From positions 1 through 36,572 of the forward strand of contig RBNI01000230.1 in the NCBI GenBank assembly GCA_003990745.1: a DNA stretch of 36,572 nt, written 5' to 3'. Every line of letters begins with the position of its first letter. The first letter of the stretch is position 1. Source of the stretch: Jimgerdemannia flammicorona (taxonomy: Eukaryota; Mucoromycota; Endogonomycetes; Endogonales; Endogonaceae). Positions 10,173 to 21,273 of the stretch are shown one piece after another. Made by a program: the position numbers and the translations under genes. A model generated the notes under the pieces. It made no database searches, was not told the origin of the DNA, and saw nothing but the letters and a program-made list of their open reading frames with translations.

Positions 10173-11844
10173 ATGCTAGAAATATCTGATGATCAGCCTA
10201 GTAATATGAGTATGGAAATAGATATACTAATTATAAGTATTCCACCAACTAGAGATATAACTACCTCAACAGATATGGGAAATACAGTTCCAGTTATTAG
10301 CATAAATATAGCCAAGAGGTCCATCCTAATCTTCAATGGGAGAGACTATTCCATTTGGGCATTTCATATAATGAATCTTCTCAAAGAATGTGGTTTAGTA
10401 GAGTATATAAAGCCATAAGTACTAATTCAAGATTACAATACTACAAACAATTGCCAAGCATTATATAATATTACATTCATATTGTTGAACTTACAAATGA
10501 AGCTCATAATATATGCTATAATAATATATGATATGTGAGAGATTCTATATACTCATTATGTACAAGCATTTATGTCCAATCAATTTCACCTGAAATCTCA
10601 ATTATTCATTATATGAATAAAGCCCTCGAAGTATATCTATAATTATGCCAATCATATCAATGATCTGGTAAATCAAGTGAATTCTCTCAGCATGTCTGCA
10701 GATTGTATTGGAAATAAAGATAAGGTTATATAGCTCATCAGAGAACTTCTAGATACATCTAATGTTGAAGTAACAGCCATGTATAAGAGTGAGAGACTCT
10801 CTAATTATGTCCACATGATAACAAGTCTCATGAATAAGAAAATGCACCAAGGAAATAGTACTGATGATGATGAGAATGCCTTCTATTGGTCCTGTGGATA
10901 TAGTGTCAAAAGTACAGTTGACAATAAGGCCAAAGAGGCTGAACCTAAACACAAACTCAACAATATAATAACCAGTCTAGCCAATCAACTAAGTATGATA
11001 GTTATTATGAATAATACAGCAAGTATGGATATAAGAAAGCCATTGCTATAGCTGGGAAAGTGACAAGAAGAGTGGTAAAAATAACCAATAATGTAGAAGT
11101 CAGCATTGATAATATGGATGCAGAAACTATTAAGAGAAGTATAGTAATGCAAATACTCCTAAAACTGATGAAAGCAGTAATTCATTTTTTGTGCAAGCTG
11201 TCAGTTCTACTACCAGTGCTAGTTCTGTCAGTGTAAGATCTACTATCAAATCCACCAACCTATCACCTACAAATTCTGGTCAATAGTAAAATACTTTTTA
11301 CTCAATAAAAAGTAGCAATGACATCAATACTACTAATAACCATATATTCTCCAAATATATATCTGATGAATGTGCTACCAATACAACCAATGAAAATGAT
11401 TTTTGGCTAATATATTCTGGAGCCACATAATATATGATGCTATACAGAGAATGATTCTCCACATATAAGCCTTTTATATATCATATATTTATCAAGTTAG
11501 GAGATAATAATATCATCTATACTTCAGGAAAAGGAAATGTTAGAATACATCTCTATGATAATGTTGTAGAACCCACCAGTATATTTCTTGATATACTATA
11601 TACTCCAGAGATCAGTAAGAATCTCTTTTCAATGAAAAAGATAATTTCTTGTAGCAATAAAGAAATACACATATATGCAAAGGGTGTTACCATATATAAT
11701 TCACATAATAATAAGCTAATGATAGCTTCGAAATATAGAAATCTTTATATGATCAATAGGATGCCAAATGGTGTGAAAGTCTCTGCTTGGATGATAACTA
11801 TGTCTGATATATTTAATATATGACATCAATACTTAGGGCATACT
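10173..11844 (+). pseudogene. Copia 2 gag, protease and pre-integrase
   Basis: Gag starts near 10173 with MLEISDDQPSNMSMEIDIL and contains FNGRDYSIWAFHIMNLLKEC. The stretch 10779-11051 corresponds to the C-terminal half of gag (TDDDENAFYWSCGY). Protease: WLIYSGAT at 11404-11427, where the catalytic Asp of DSGA is replaced by Tyr (codon 11413-11415), so it would be inactive even without the stops. The region KLGDNNIIYTSGKGNVRIH follows, then SPEISKNLFSMKK-like residues and the GAG-pre-integrase end (HQYLGHT). Stops occur after the GAT-like SGAT and elsewhere. Confidence 0.7.
11822..11844 (+). repeat. Left target-site duplication of the LINE B insertion
   Basis: GACATCAATACTTAG (11822-11836) plus the next eight bases correspond to 18811-18833. 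There are 17 identities in 23, and all six differences are transitions. The uninterrupted Copia 1 has the related sequence ATCAATACTAAGG near 8141. Confidence 0.75.
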
Positions 11845-11846
11845 CC

Positions 11847-11879
11847 TTTTTTTTTTATAGTCACTTGGACTTCTTTATT
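11847..11879 (-). terminator. LINE B poly(A) signal and A-tail
   Basis: On the minus strand AATAAA (11879-11874) lies 17 bases before a run of ten A (11856-11847), followed by the target-site duplication. This spacing fits normal polyadenylation and fixes the 3' end of LINE B. Confidence 0.8.
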
Positions 11880-12009
11880 CAGACTATCTAAAACACTATT
11901 ACAATGAAATTAACTACACCTGCTATAATAATATATCATATATATGTAGGATCAGTCACCCAACTCCTTCCTTCCATCTGATACCATGCTCCTTCAATAC
12001 CAGGTGTCC

Positions 12010-15000
12010 TCAGCTTTGCTGAATAATATTCTGTACTTTCTGCAAGGCCCCTGGCTGAAGCTGCCTCCCCTGATACCACCACCCTTGTACTACCTCGCAA
12101 AGAAGCCCCTTCCACTGCTCCATCAGCTCACCAATCCTTAACCATGGGTCGTGCTCAAACACCCATCTCCAGTGTACCACAATCAGGACCCAGACCCCCA
12201 GAACTCGACCTAGTCCCCCCCAGATATCTCCTATTTTCCCCACCAGCCGGCACTTGACCACCAGACTGACAGGAACTCCAGTCCTTCTGCTAGCAGAGTG
12301 CCAGTAATTTTCCAAGCATTGCCAGAACCCTTCTATACCAGGGCAGGCTGCCAGAATATACTATGGCGACTGAACCACCCCTCCATCTATCTTACTGCAC
12401 CACTCACACTCCTGACAGCCATCTATCTCCATCTATCCTGTCTGATACCCCAACATCACATTCCTCCTCAGGAAGCACCACCAAACAACCTAGTACTTGA
12501 GGGGTACCACCTTGAGCAAGGTATCTCCCCAATGCCAGATTTGGCCCCACTCCCAGTCTTCACCCAAACCAGCCTTCTGCCAATCTATCAGCCACCTCTC
12601 CAGAGGGCCAGACCTGATCCACTCTATTGCCTCAACCAATGAGTACACCTTCAGACTATGATCACCAATACAGAGGTCTCCTACTTGCTACCATCTCTGC
12701 TCAGAATCCTTACCATCCTCTATCTCCAGCTCTGCCAACCCCATGGCCAGCCAGGCCTCCACTATGCCCCACTAGAATCCCTTATACCACAGTTGACTGA
12801 TATTTCCAAACTGAATCAAACCCCTCATATCCTTCCAAACCTCACCATGGGGGCAGAACTGAATCTCCCAAGTGTCTATTACCAGCCTGCCCCAACCCCC
12901 TTCTCCTATTTCTGCCAATTGACACCCCCACCAATCTCTAAGTACCTTCAGCCATCACCTGAAGTCCACCAACCTCAGGCTGCCATCAATTGTCTGCATC
13001 ACCAGTGCATCCCACCCAATCTGTGGCCGTTTCCCATGCCATAACCAGCCTTCCTCAATCTTCTTCAGCTGCTGCACTACCCATCCTGGAAAGTCCAAGT
13101 GATACCCTAGATACCACAATTTAGGCAGCCAATATACATTCAAGACCACAATCCTGCCTATCAAGGAGAAACTCCTCCCAGACCAACCAGTCAAAGAACC
13201 TTCCTACTTCTGAATTATGCTACTCCACCACTCCTTCAGCAGGACTGTCCCATACACTGAGAACGAAATACCGAGATATCAAAGAGTACTTCCAGTAGCC
13301 ACCAATTGACCAAATTGTCCATGTTCCCCCAGACTGGCACTAAGTTCCATTGTCTCACACTTGCCCTAGTTCAGTTTTGCCCCTAGCAGTCTCTCATACT
13401 ATCCAACCCCTTCCTGCAAGAGGTCCACATCCTCCATGCTACCAAACCCAACCACCATATCATCTGCGAATACACCCAATTGCCATACTAGACCACCTAT
13501 TCACAGTCCAGAAAGCTGCCCTTTCAGCCATGCCAGCAATGGCTCCAGAGAGAGTATGTAAAGGAGGGGAGAGAGAGGATCCCCCTGGGGCACACCACGT
13601 CCCAAAGTAAACCCTGGACCACTCCATCCATTCATCATAACTGCTGCTCTGCATCCCCAAACCAAGCCCATTAATCTCCCTGCTTCTGCCACTCTAAATC
13701 CAACCTTCCTCAGAACAGTCTCTAAGTATATCCACTGCACTCTATCATATGCCTTCTCTTGGTCTAGGAAAACCATCCTACCATCCACCTGCCAGCTCCT
13801 ATAGCTTTCTAAAACATTCTGCACCCAAGCTGTACTATCTCTGATCTGCCTTCCTTTAACAAAGCCTTGCTGCTCTTCACCAATCAGCATGCCCATATAC
13901 TGCTGCATTCTCTCTGCTAGAATCTTCAAGACCAGCTTTCTATCCACATTCAGCAGCATAATAGGCCACCAATTCTGCCACACCCACTGATCACCCTTTT
14001 CCTTATATAGGAGGGAAACTAATCCCAAGGAACCATTGTCAATCCAGCTGCCCTCTTTCAGAACAAAGTTAGCCATCACCACCACCAGCCACCACACTCT
14101 GTCTTGAACTCCTTCCAGAATTCCCAGGGCAACCCATCCTCCCCAGGAGATGAACCAGTCTACATCTTCTGCAATTCCTCCAAAACTTCCTCCAAAGACA
14201 CTTCACCCATCACCACCCCCTCTATCTCAGGTACTGCTGCAACTAACCAAGTGTCTACCATATTGCCACCATCCTCCCCAGGCACCACATTCTCTTCCTG
14301 CTCCCCTCCATCTTACCAGAGAGCCTGCCATTGTCCTGAGACCTCTCCCAACATATTGGCAATCTCAGTGACCTCCATTCCATCTTCACATAATATAGAG
14401 GCCCAACTGTATCACACCCTTCAGGCCTTCAAGATCCCAGACAGATATTTAGTTGGTCTCGCACCCTCCTCCAACCACCTCACCCATAGTCTGGTGAGAA
14501 GATCATCTACTGCCCTATCCTCGGCAGCCCTCAATTCAGTCTGTAGCTCCACCACCCTGCCAACTGGTGGCACTTCTCTCCAGATAGGTTCCCCTCTTCT
14601 ATTAGCTTCAATCACCACCTCAGTACCCTTTCAACCCTCCTTGTCTTATCCTTCTGCTCCTTTCCAGCTACTTCTCCAACATCCCTCCAATAGGCACTAG
14701 TCAAATGTTTGAATTTACCCCACCATTCTGCTATCAACTGCCCATCATTCTGCGACTGTGTTACTTCCTGTCATGCAATGGCTACAAACTGATCTCTTTC
14801 CTTCTTCCTCCTGAGTAAAGCTACATTAAGATGCCAGCACCCACCACCACTGTTTGCAACTTGAAATCTGCCACAGGCCTCCACTCCCCAATGATCTGAC
14901 CAAGGGCACCAATGTACCTCAGTAATATCCAGTACATTACCCCAACACTCAGCTATCAACACCCAATCAATTCATGTTCCAACTAATTTGTCTCTCACCA

Positions 15001-15583
15001 AGTGCCACTGGGTGAATGGTCCTGACTCATCTCCTTGTCGCTGATGGATGCCATCTACCAGTCCCATATCATGCTCTACCTGAAGCCACTGAGACAGCCC
15101 AGGGGAGACTGCTACACCTGCCCCTCCATCTGATCTGTCCAATGTCCTATTATGCACCATATTGAAATCCCCCCCCAGAATGTCCAGTGCTACCACCTCC
15201 CAACCCTTCCAAGCCCACCAGTCCTCAACCCATTGCTTTCACTCTCTGCCAACTACAGGGAGATAAACCGAGCCTACTGCTAGACCATCACCTGCCTCTT
15301 CTTTTAGCCTTCCCCATACCAATCTATCACTATACACCTCAACCTCCACCAGCTCACCTTTACAAACACCAACCAGGATGCCCACCTGCTTGTTCCAACC
15401 TATACCACCATACCATTCTTTACTCCACATCTCAAAGTCCTGCTCTCCATATGCCTGAATATCCTAAAGGAAAACAATATCATATCTTCTGACTTTAAGC
15501 CATCGAAACAGTCTCTGCCTCTTAACACTATCACACAACCTATTGATGTTGATCGATAATATGTGTAAACTATTCATCATCAT
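12010..15583 (-). pseudogene. LINE B ORF2: AP endonuclease and reverse transcriptase
   Basis: The product would nick target DNA and prime cDNA synthesis there. Endonuclease: SINVN near the start, GGDFNMVHNRTLDRSDGG (about 15165-15110), IDWVLIAECWG and CPWSDHWGVEA (about 14970-14870). Reverse transcriptase: SLLYKEKGDQWVWQNWWPIM (about 14010), QQGFVKGRQIRD (about 13880), FLDQEKAYDRV (about 13770, catalytic Asp), GVPQGDPLSPLLY (about 13600) and the FADD-type region near 13460. Then come the RT-connection block VLNVYWLPKLWYLGYHLDFP (about 13140) and a zinc-knuckle-like CQECEWC with a later Cys near 12420-12350. The first ATG is the left member of three consecutive ATGs. Several stops, including TAG early in the endonuclease, and frameshifts make it non-functional. 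Confidence 0.8.
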
Positions 15584-15594
15584 CAAAGAAATGT

Positions 15595-17482
15595 TTAAAG
15601 CTCAGCTGGGACCACCACCACTTTCTCTGCCCTTTCTCTAATGATCTCTCGCTGGTCCTCACAAATCACCCTCCAGATTCGATCACTATTCATGCTACTG
15701 CAGAAAAGGTCCACTCTTTCTGCTGCCACCTTCCTTATGTCTGCCATCCTGCTCTCATTGATGTCATATCCTTCATCATCCAGAAGAGCCACAACCATTG
15801 CTATCATCAGCTTAGGCCCCTGCATTGCAATATTGAGAAAACCTTCCCATGCCTCCTGAGATCCATGAAATATGTCCACTTCCTTGATGTCTTCCTCAGC
15901 AAGTTCCTCAAGTACCACCTGATACCAGCTCTCTGCCATCATTGCCAGGGGCCCAGGAGTCAATGGTCTGGGGGTTCTGCTCAGCTCCTGCAGTTGCTCT
16001 CTGTCTGCTGACATATCTGAACCCACATCCACCAGCTCATCCTCCTCTGCAACCTTCTCCAGATGTACCACCTTACTAGCCTCAGAGCACTCCCAATAAA
16101 TATTCACTGCCCCAGCCATATGGATGTCCTCAACTAACATCTCTGGCACTACTTTGACATCTGCCTCAAAGCCTCCTTCTTCCACCTCCTCCCTATCTGC
16201 CCATTTCCCTTTCACTGGTGCATGCACAGAGCTCTCTACACCACCCAGCTGGGAGAAAGACACCTCTGCTGCCTCCACACCTTCCATCTGATTCTTAGCT
16301 GCCTCTACTCTTACCTCCTCTTCTACTGCCATCCCCTGAAGGGCCACTTGCAGATGCTCCCAATTTCCTTTCCTCCATTGTATCCACTAGCCATCTGCCT
16401 GAATCCAGACCCAATCCTTGGCAAACTCCTCCCACTTCCTCTTATGCAACTCCTTTGCAGCCTCTCTCTCCTCCAGAGCAATCACCAACTCTTCCTCCTC
16501 CTGTTCTGCCCTCTTTCTTCTCCTGTTCTGCCCCCTTTCTCCTCCATACCTTGCACTCTTGCCCTCCAACTCAAATCCCCTCAGGTCAATCTCATCCCAG
16601 ACCAGTCGCCTCCTTGACTTCCAGTCTCAGCATTACCTTGCAGTTGCCATTTCTCAATTTGGGGCCCTCCCAGAACATGAACCCGAAATCCACCATCTCA
16701 CCATAGCCACTCAGTCCCTCCACCACCATCTCCTTGGTCTCTTGTCTGCCCAGAGTTGGCAAACCCTCCACCACCAGTCGAACAGCTCGTGGGTCCCACC
16801 TCAAGTACCTTTCCATCTCAATCCTGACACCCTTGACCACTATCCCTTTTTCCAGTGCCTTCACCATTGCATCCTCCTCTACAAATCCAATCTCCACTGC
16901 TTCTGCTGAAGGGATGAACTTCAAGGATTCAGCCCCCACCACTTCCTCTCCCACCAGCCTCAGAACCTCCCTAGCTGACATTGTCAATCTCAGGAAATTC
17001 ACCAAATCTGCCTATATCAATACTGATTTGTAAATGAATAGTCTCACCACCAACTCGCCTGTTCTGACTACTAGGGTCACCTTCCCCTTGGTCTCAGAAA
17101 TACCAGTGGTTGCCTCACCAGTCACAGCTGCACCACCAGCAGTCTTCTCCCCAGCCACCAGCCCAGCTACAGAAGAACCAGTCCCCAGCATCATACCACC
17201 AGACCCCTGTCCCCTTCCAGCCACCTGAGCCATCATCTGACCCACCTGACCCCTCTCTCTGTCAATACTATGCCCCCCCTGCCCCACCCCTAAGGGCCTA
17301 GCCACAGCCCTCCTGCTTCCAACCACAGTATACCAAGCCTCGATTCCATCAGCCCTCCCCTGACCACTAGCCCCTCCCACAGCCATGCCAGCCCTCACAA
17401 CAGCTACAAAGCTCTTAGGAATACCAAGACCAGGCCTCCTTCTCTCCAGATGCTCAGAGCTAGAGGAATCTTGACTAGCCAT
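15595..17482 (-). pseudogene. LINE B ORF1: RNA-binding protein with RRM-like region and conserved C-terminal block
   Basis: The ATG at 17482 opens a Gly/Ala/Ser-rich N-terminus (about residues 1-140). An in-frame TAG replaces what looks like Trp in SVLI-ADLVNFL. The RRM-like part follows: SLKFIPSAEAVEIGFVEEDA, RYLRWDPRAVRLVVEGLPTL and GEMVDFGFMFWEG. A frameshift lies near 16600. A highly charged coiled-coil-like stretch follows (RRKRAEQEEEELVIALEERE, about 16500-16440), then an acidic region. The conserved C-terminal block (15940-15610) contains LLDDEGYDINESR and IWRVICEDQ. ORF1 and ORF2 are separated by only 11 bases. Confidence 0.75.
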
Positions 17483-17559
17483 ATTGCCAAAACTTGACAG
17501 TTTTCTCCAAAACTTGTTGTGTCTTATAGATAGACTTCTGCTATATGATGTACATCAGT

Positions 17560-18810
17560 TTGTTTGAAATAAAAACTTGAAAACGTGTTGTCTTTTGCTG
17601 AAAGGTGCTTGTATGGCTTAGCTCACTCTATGTGTTTTGAGCAAAAGAAGTCCCTTAGGGCATACCCCTTTCTCTGCTACCTTACTGGTCACAATGGTTT
17701 GGTAGGCAACCTTCCAAGTCTACTTTCACATTTAATACACTCTCTACCTCAAGTTGGTTTGCTGTATCTGTTACAGAGCAATAGGAGGGAGGCAATGGTG
17801 ATAAGTTGCCCCTTTATTAGGATCTAATCAGTTTCTTCTCTACTTTTTCACAGTTTCTAGTACCTTCAGCTGTATCTGAGATATACTTGTTTTGGTACAG
17901 TGCCTTCTTTCTTTTACTGTTACCAACAAGATGCTGTCTTGGTATATCATGGGTTATGTGGAGAGTCAGCTGACCTTGAGTGTTAAGTGCCCAGTATAGG
18001 TTACCTGCAGGTTCTCAGTACCTATGGTGGGGCCCTCTAGCTTTGGCAAGCTTTCTGGCAATTGCAGTTCTGGCATAGGGGACTGTTTTTTGGGTGTTGT
18101 CAGGATGGGAGGAGAGATGACCATCACAGATAGGAGAAAGGGTGATAACAGTGAGCCAGTAGAGTACCAGGCTGGGGTTGGTCATCAGGGCTGGGGTGGG
18201 TGCTGTATCAGTGGAGCCTTTTGATTGGTGCAGAGTGGTTAGGTGGTAGGTGTTACTTATGGCTTCTTTTAGTAATTTATAGAGTTGGGCCCTGGTTATT
18301 GAAGGGGGTCAGGGGGGCCTGAGGCTATCCATTTCAGGCATCTTGGCTATACTTAACTAGAACTGGGAGCTGACATGGAAACATGATCAAGACCCACAGA
18401 CTCAAGTTGGAGAGTATTGAGAGTCTCCTCTCACCTCATATATAAGTCCTTTACTCATCTCATTAGGGTTTTTCTTTTGCCTGTCATTCTCCTTGAGGTG
18501 GCAGGAGCTATTCTATTTAACTTGTGTATAGTTTTATATATATATTGGGTTTTCAGGCATACACTTTTGGTCATTAGCATATGGCTGAGTTTCACCTGAT
18601 GATAGGGAGAGCATGGTGTACAGAATGAGGTGTAGGCCACTATAGGCCCTGCTGCACCTGATATAGTTGAGCTGCTGGACAATAGCTAGCCTAAGTTAAT
18701 TAGAGGATAGTGCTTGATGGGAGGTGGGAGAGGGTTTTGGCCTATATAGTCTAGGTTCTCTTCTAATAAAAATCTGTGGGACTCTGAGTCTGTAAAACAA
18801 AAAAAAAAAG
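17560..18810 (+). other. 1.25-kb unrecognised plus-strand segment ending in its own poly-A
   Basis: The strand is G/T-rich, like LINE sense strands, but no frame matches any LINE part seen here, and the longest open stretches are under 85 codons without recognisable domains. It ends with AATAAA (18765-18770), 28 bases before eleven A (18799-18809), and then the right target-site duplication. Possible readings: a 5'-truncated retroposed transcript, the 3' UTR of another LINE, or simply the 5' UTR of LINE B with a chance A-run. The paired AATAAA and A-tract make the last least likely. Confidence 0.45.
18765..18809 (+). terminator. Poly(A) signal and A-tail at the right end of the insertion
   Basis: AATAAA at 18765-18770 precedes an A-tract at 18799-18809. 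The orientation is opposite to the tail at the other end of the same insertion. Confidence 0.65.
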
Positions 18811-18833
18811 GACATTAATGCTTAGAATATATT
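18811..18833 (+). repeat. Right target-site duplication of the LINE B insertion
   Basis: GACATTAATGCTTAG followed by AATATATT pairs with 11822-11844. Five of the six differences leave A or T on this side, as expected if this copy has been hit by C-to-T or G-to-A change. Confidence 0.75.
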
Positions 18834-21190
18834 GGTAAGATGAGCCACAGGTGTATGATAAGAAGCAGCTTGGTGAAAGGATTGCCAGTATACATACATA
18901 TATCCTGAGGATAGCTTTTGCAAGACATATATAGAAAACAAAGCTTCTCAGTAACTGTTTAAAGAATGATTGAAGCATATCTTGCAGATTCTCAATCTAA
19001 TCTATAAAGATATATGTGACCCAATGTATATCCTATCACATTCCAGTAAGAGATATTTTCTGACATTTAATCAATAATCACATGTATAAGGTGTATGTAT
19101 ATTTTCTATTGATAAAGAGTGAAGTCTTAGAGAAATTTAAAGAATTTAAAGCAATTGCCAAGAATGAGACAGAATATAGAATACATACTATATGCTCAGA
19201 TAATGGATATAAATATATCAATAATGTATTTAGATAATTCTTGATGAAATAAGACATAACACATTAAATAATAGCTCCTTATATGCCTTAACAGAATGAT
19301 ATAGCTGAGCAATTTAACTGTATGGCTATAGAAATAGTATATACAATGATCAATGCTATCAGTCTAGGATATTTCTATTGGGCTGAAGCCATCAATATAG
19401 CAGTATATATCTGTAATCAGTGCATATCTTAATTGCTAAGCAAGAAAAAGAAAGCTGGCAACAATAAGTATAAGGATGATGATCTTACTTCTAAAGAATT
19501 ATGGAGAGAATTCAAGCTAAATATATTCTATCTATATATATTCAGATGTAATGCATATGTTCTCAATAAAAGCAATATCAATTGGCATAAATTTAAGGCA
19601 AAGATAGTCAAGCACATACTTCTAGAATATAACAGAAAAATTGTATAGACTCTGAAATCTGTAAATAAAATGATAGTGATTTTGCATGATGTATAGTTTA
19701 GGGGAAAAGGAAATAATAAGGAGATCTATATGGAAATATTAGTGAAAACCTCTATATTTCAGTCAGTACAATAACTGATACCACTAATATCTCTGATGAC
19801 TCCAGTGGTTAATCAAAACTATTCTCAATCACTATATATATCTGAGCCAGAGTTGTCTGAGCCAAGAATTACTGAGATCAAAGATGAAGATGATGGTGAA
19901 TTCTCCAAAAATAAAGGATCTTCAATGAAGAGTAAAAAAATGCAAAAGTAATCTAATATATACTGAGAAATACATTCAGAATTAGGAAGTTATTGGGATA
20001 TACCAGTGAGCCCAAGATGGCAGTAATGTCAAAACCATGTGAGCTATGCTGAAGCATACAAATGTATGTATATTACAATATCTTGTAGCAAGTCAAGGAC
20101 ATATAATAAGGCTATACAATGTCTGGACCAAAAGAAATTAGAATACATGATGGATGAGGAATACAATTTGCTCATTGAGAATAGTATCTGAGATCTGGTA
20201 CCTCTTCTGCCAAACTGTCAAGCAATTGGATTCAAGTGGGTATATAGGATAAAGTACAATACCAATAGGAATGTAGAGCAGTATAAAGCTCATTTCGTTG
20301 TCAAGAGTTATTCATAAGATTATGGCATAAACTATAATGAAATATTTTTACTAGTATTCAAGCTTACTTTAGTTAGAATACTTTTTGTGATTGGTGTAGT
20401 ATACAATCTCAAAATCCATCAAATGGATATAAAGACAGCATTCCTAGACAGAGATGTAGACACCAAACTATTTATCTATTAATTACAAGGATATAAAAAT
20501 GATGAGCCTATATGAAGATTATATAAGGAACTATATGATATCAAGCAAGCAGTACAGTAATAGAACAAATGGATTGATAAACATCTCCTTGACAATGGAT
20601 TTATATATTATAAAGAATATAATTATATCTTTGTCCAGTATTATGACAACAACATAGTATTTATTGATATATAAATTGATGATATATTTATTATTACTAG
20701 CAATAATAGGCTTAATGGAGTTAAAGAAGTCTTATACTGAGAATTCAAGATAATCAACAAGGGTGACAAGTCTTTTCATTTTGAGATATCAATTATATAT
20801 AATAGGAATATATATACTATATACCTCTTGTAAGAAACTTATGCCAAAGCCATCTTCAAATGCTTCAATATGAGTGAATGTAAGCCCATAGTACTCCTAT
20901 AGAGACTTCTGTAAAGTTCAGGAAGTCTGACAATATACCTGAGAATGATAACTATATGCTTACCAATAACATTCTCTATTGGTAAGCAGTATATTCTCTT
21001 ATATATCTAATGCTTAAAATATGGCCCAACATATCTTATACTATTAATAAAGTGATTCAGTATTCCTTTTACTATGATAATTCACATTAAAGTACTGTTT
21101 AGAGGATTTTCTGATATGTAAAGAGATTAGTGAACAATATACCCACATTAGATAGTAGCAATATTGGATTAAGTGAGAGCAATGATAAGC
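18834..21190 (+). pseudogene. Copia 2 pol: integrase, reverse transcriptase, start of RNase H
   Basis: Integrase fragments run from 18900 to about 19450, including YFYWAEAINIAVYICNQC near 19373. The linker near 19790-19960 is acidic (PRITEIKDEDDGE). Reverse transcriptase: RIKYNTNRNVEQYKAHFVV near 20248, MDIKTAFLDRDVDTKLF near 20424 (first catalytic Asp), LYKELYDIKQAV near 20521, and a YVDD-like site near 20675 where Tyr-Val is changed and a stop precedes IDDIFIIT. CFNMSECKPIV follows near 20860. The last third loses its frame. The damage is mostly TAA, TAG and TGA stops. Confidence 0.7.
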
Positions 21191-21273
21191 ACATCTTTCT
21201 CCACTACAATTCATGTTATACACACTTTCACAATACACTTTCAAGTCGTTTATTGGAGAAAGATACTAAGAAG

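Larger units (their letters stand above)
9986..11844 (+). mobile_element. Copia 2, left half (5' LTR to gag-pre-integrase)
   Basis: The element begins with TGTTAGAATAGTAAC directly after the broken reverse transcriptase of Copia 1 and runs through gag and protease to the words HQYLGHT, where a 7-kb insertion interrupts it. The other half resumes at 18811. It belongs to the same family as Copia 1 and is less damaged on the 5' side. Confidence 0.8.
11847..17560 (-). mobile_element. LINE B: near full-length APE-type LINE with poly-A tail
   Basis: Reading leftwards: ORF1 from 17482, ORF2 (endonuclease, reverse transcriptase, C-terminal zinc knuckle) from 15583, then a 3' UTR with AATAAA and a ten-base A-tract (T-run 11847-11856). 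It is inserted in Copia 2 with a target-site duplication. It is a relative of LINEs A, C and E but a different subfamily, because the N-terminus of ORF1 is unrelated. The 5' edge is set at about 17560 by analogy with the short leaders of the other copies and is uncertain. Confidence 0.75.
18811..21195 (+). mobile_element. Copia 2, right half (integrase to partial RNase H)
   Basis: The sequence resumes the Copia 2 coding order exactly where it stopped at 11844, as shown by parallel alignment with Copia 1 from 8139 onwards (both have GATAAGAAGCAGC-like words next). It ends near 21195 where LINE C begins. No 3' LTR follows. Confidence 0.8.

Noticed and set aside
12298..13610. Plus-strand frames rich in Pro and Leu
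   Set aside because: They are antisense to LINE B ORF2, whose reverse transcriptase and zinc-knuckle motifs lie on the minus strand.
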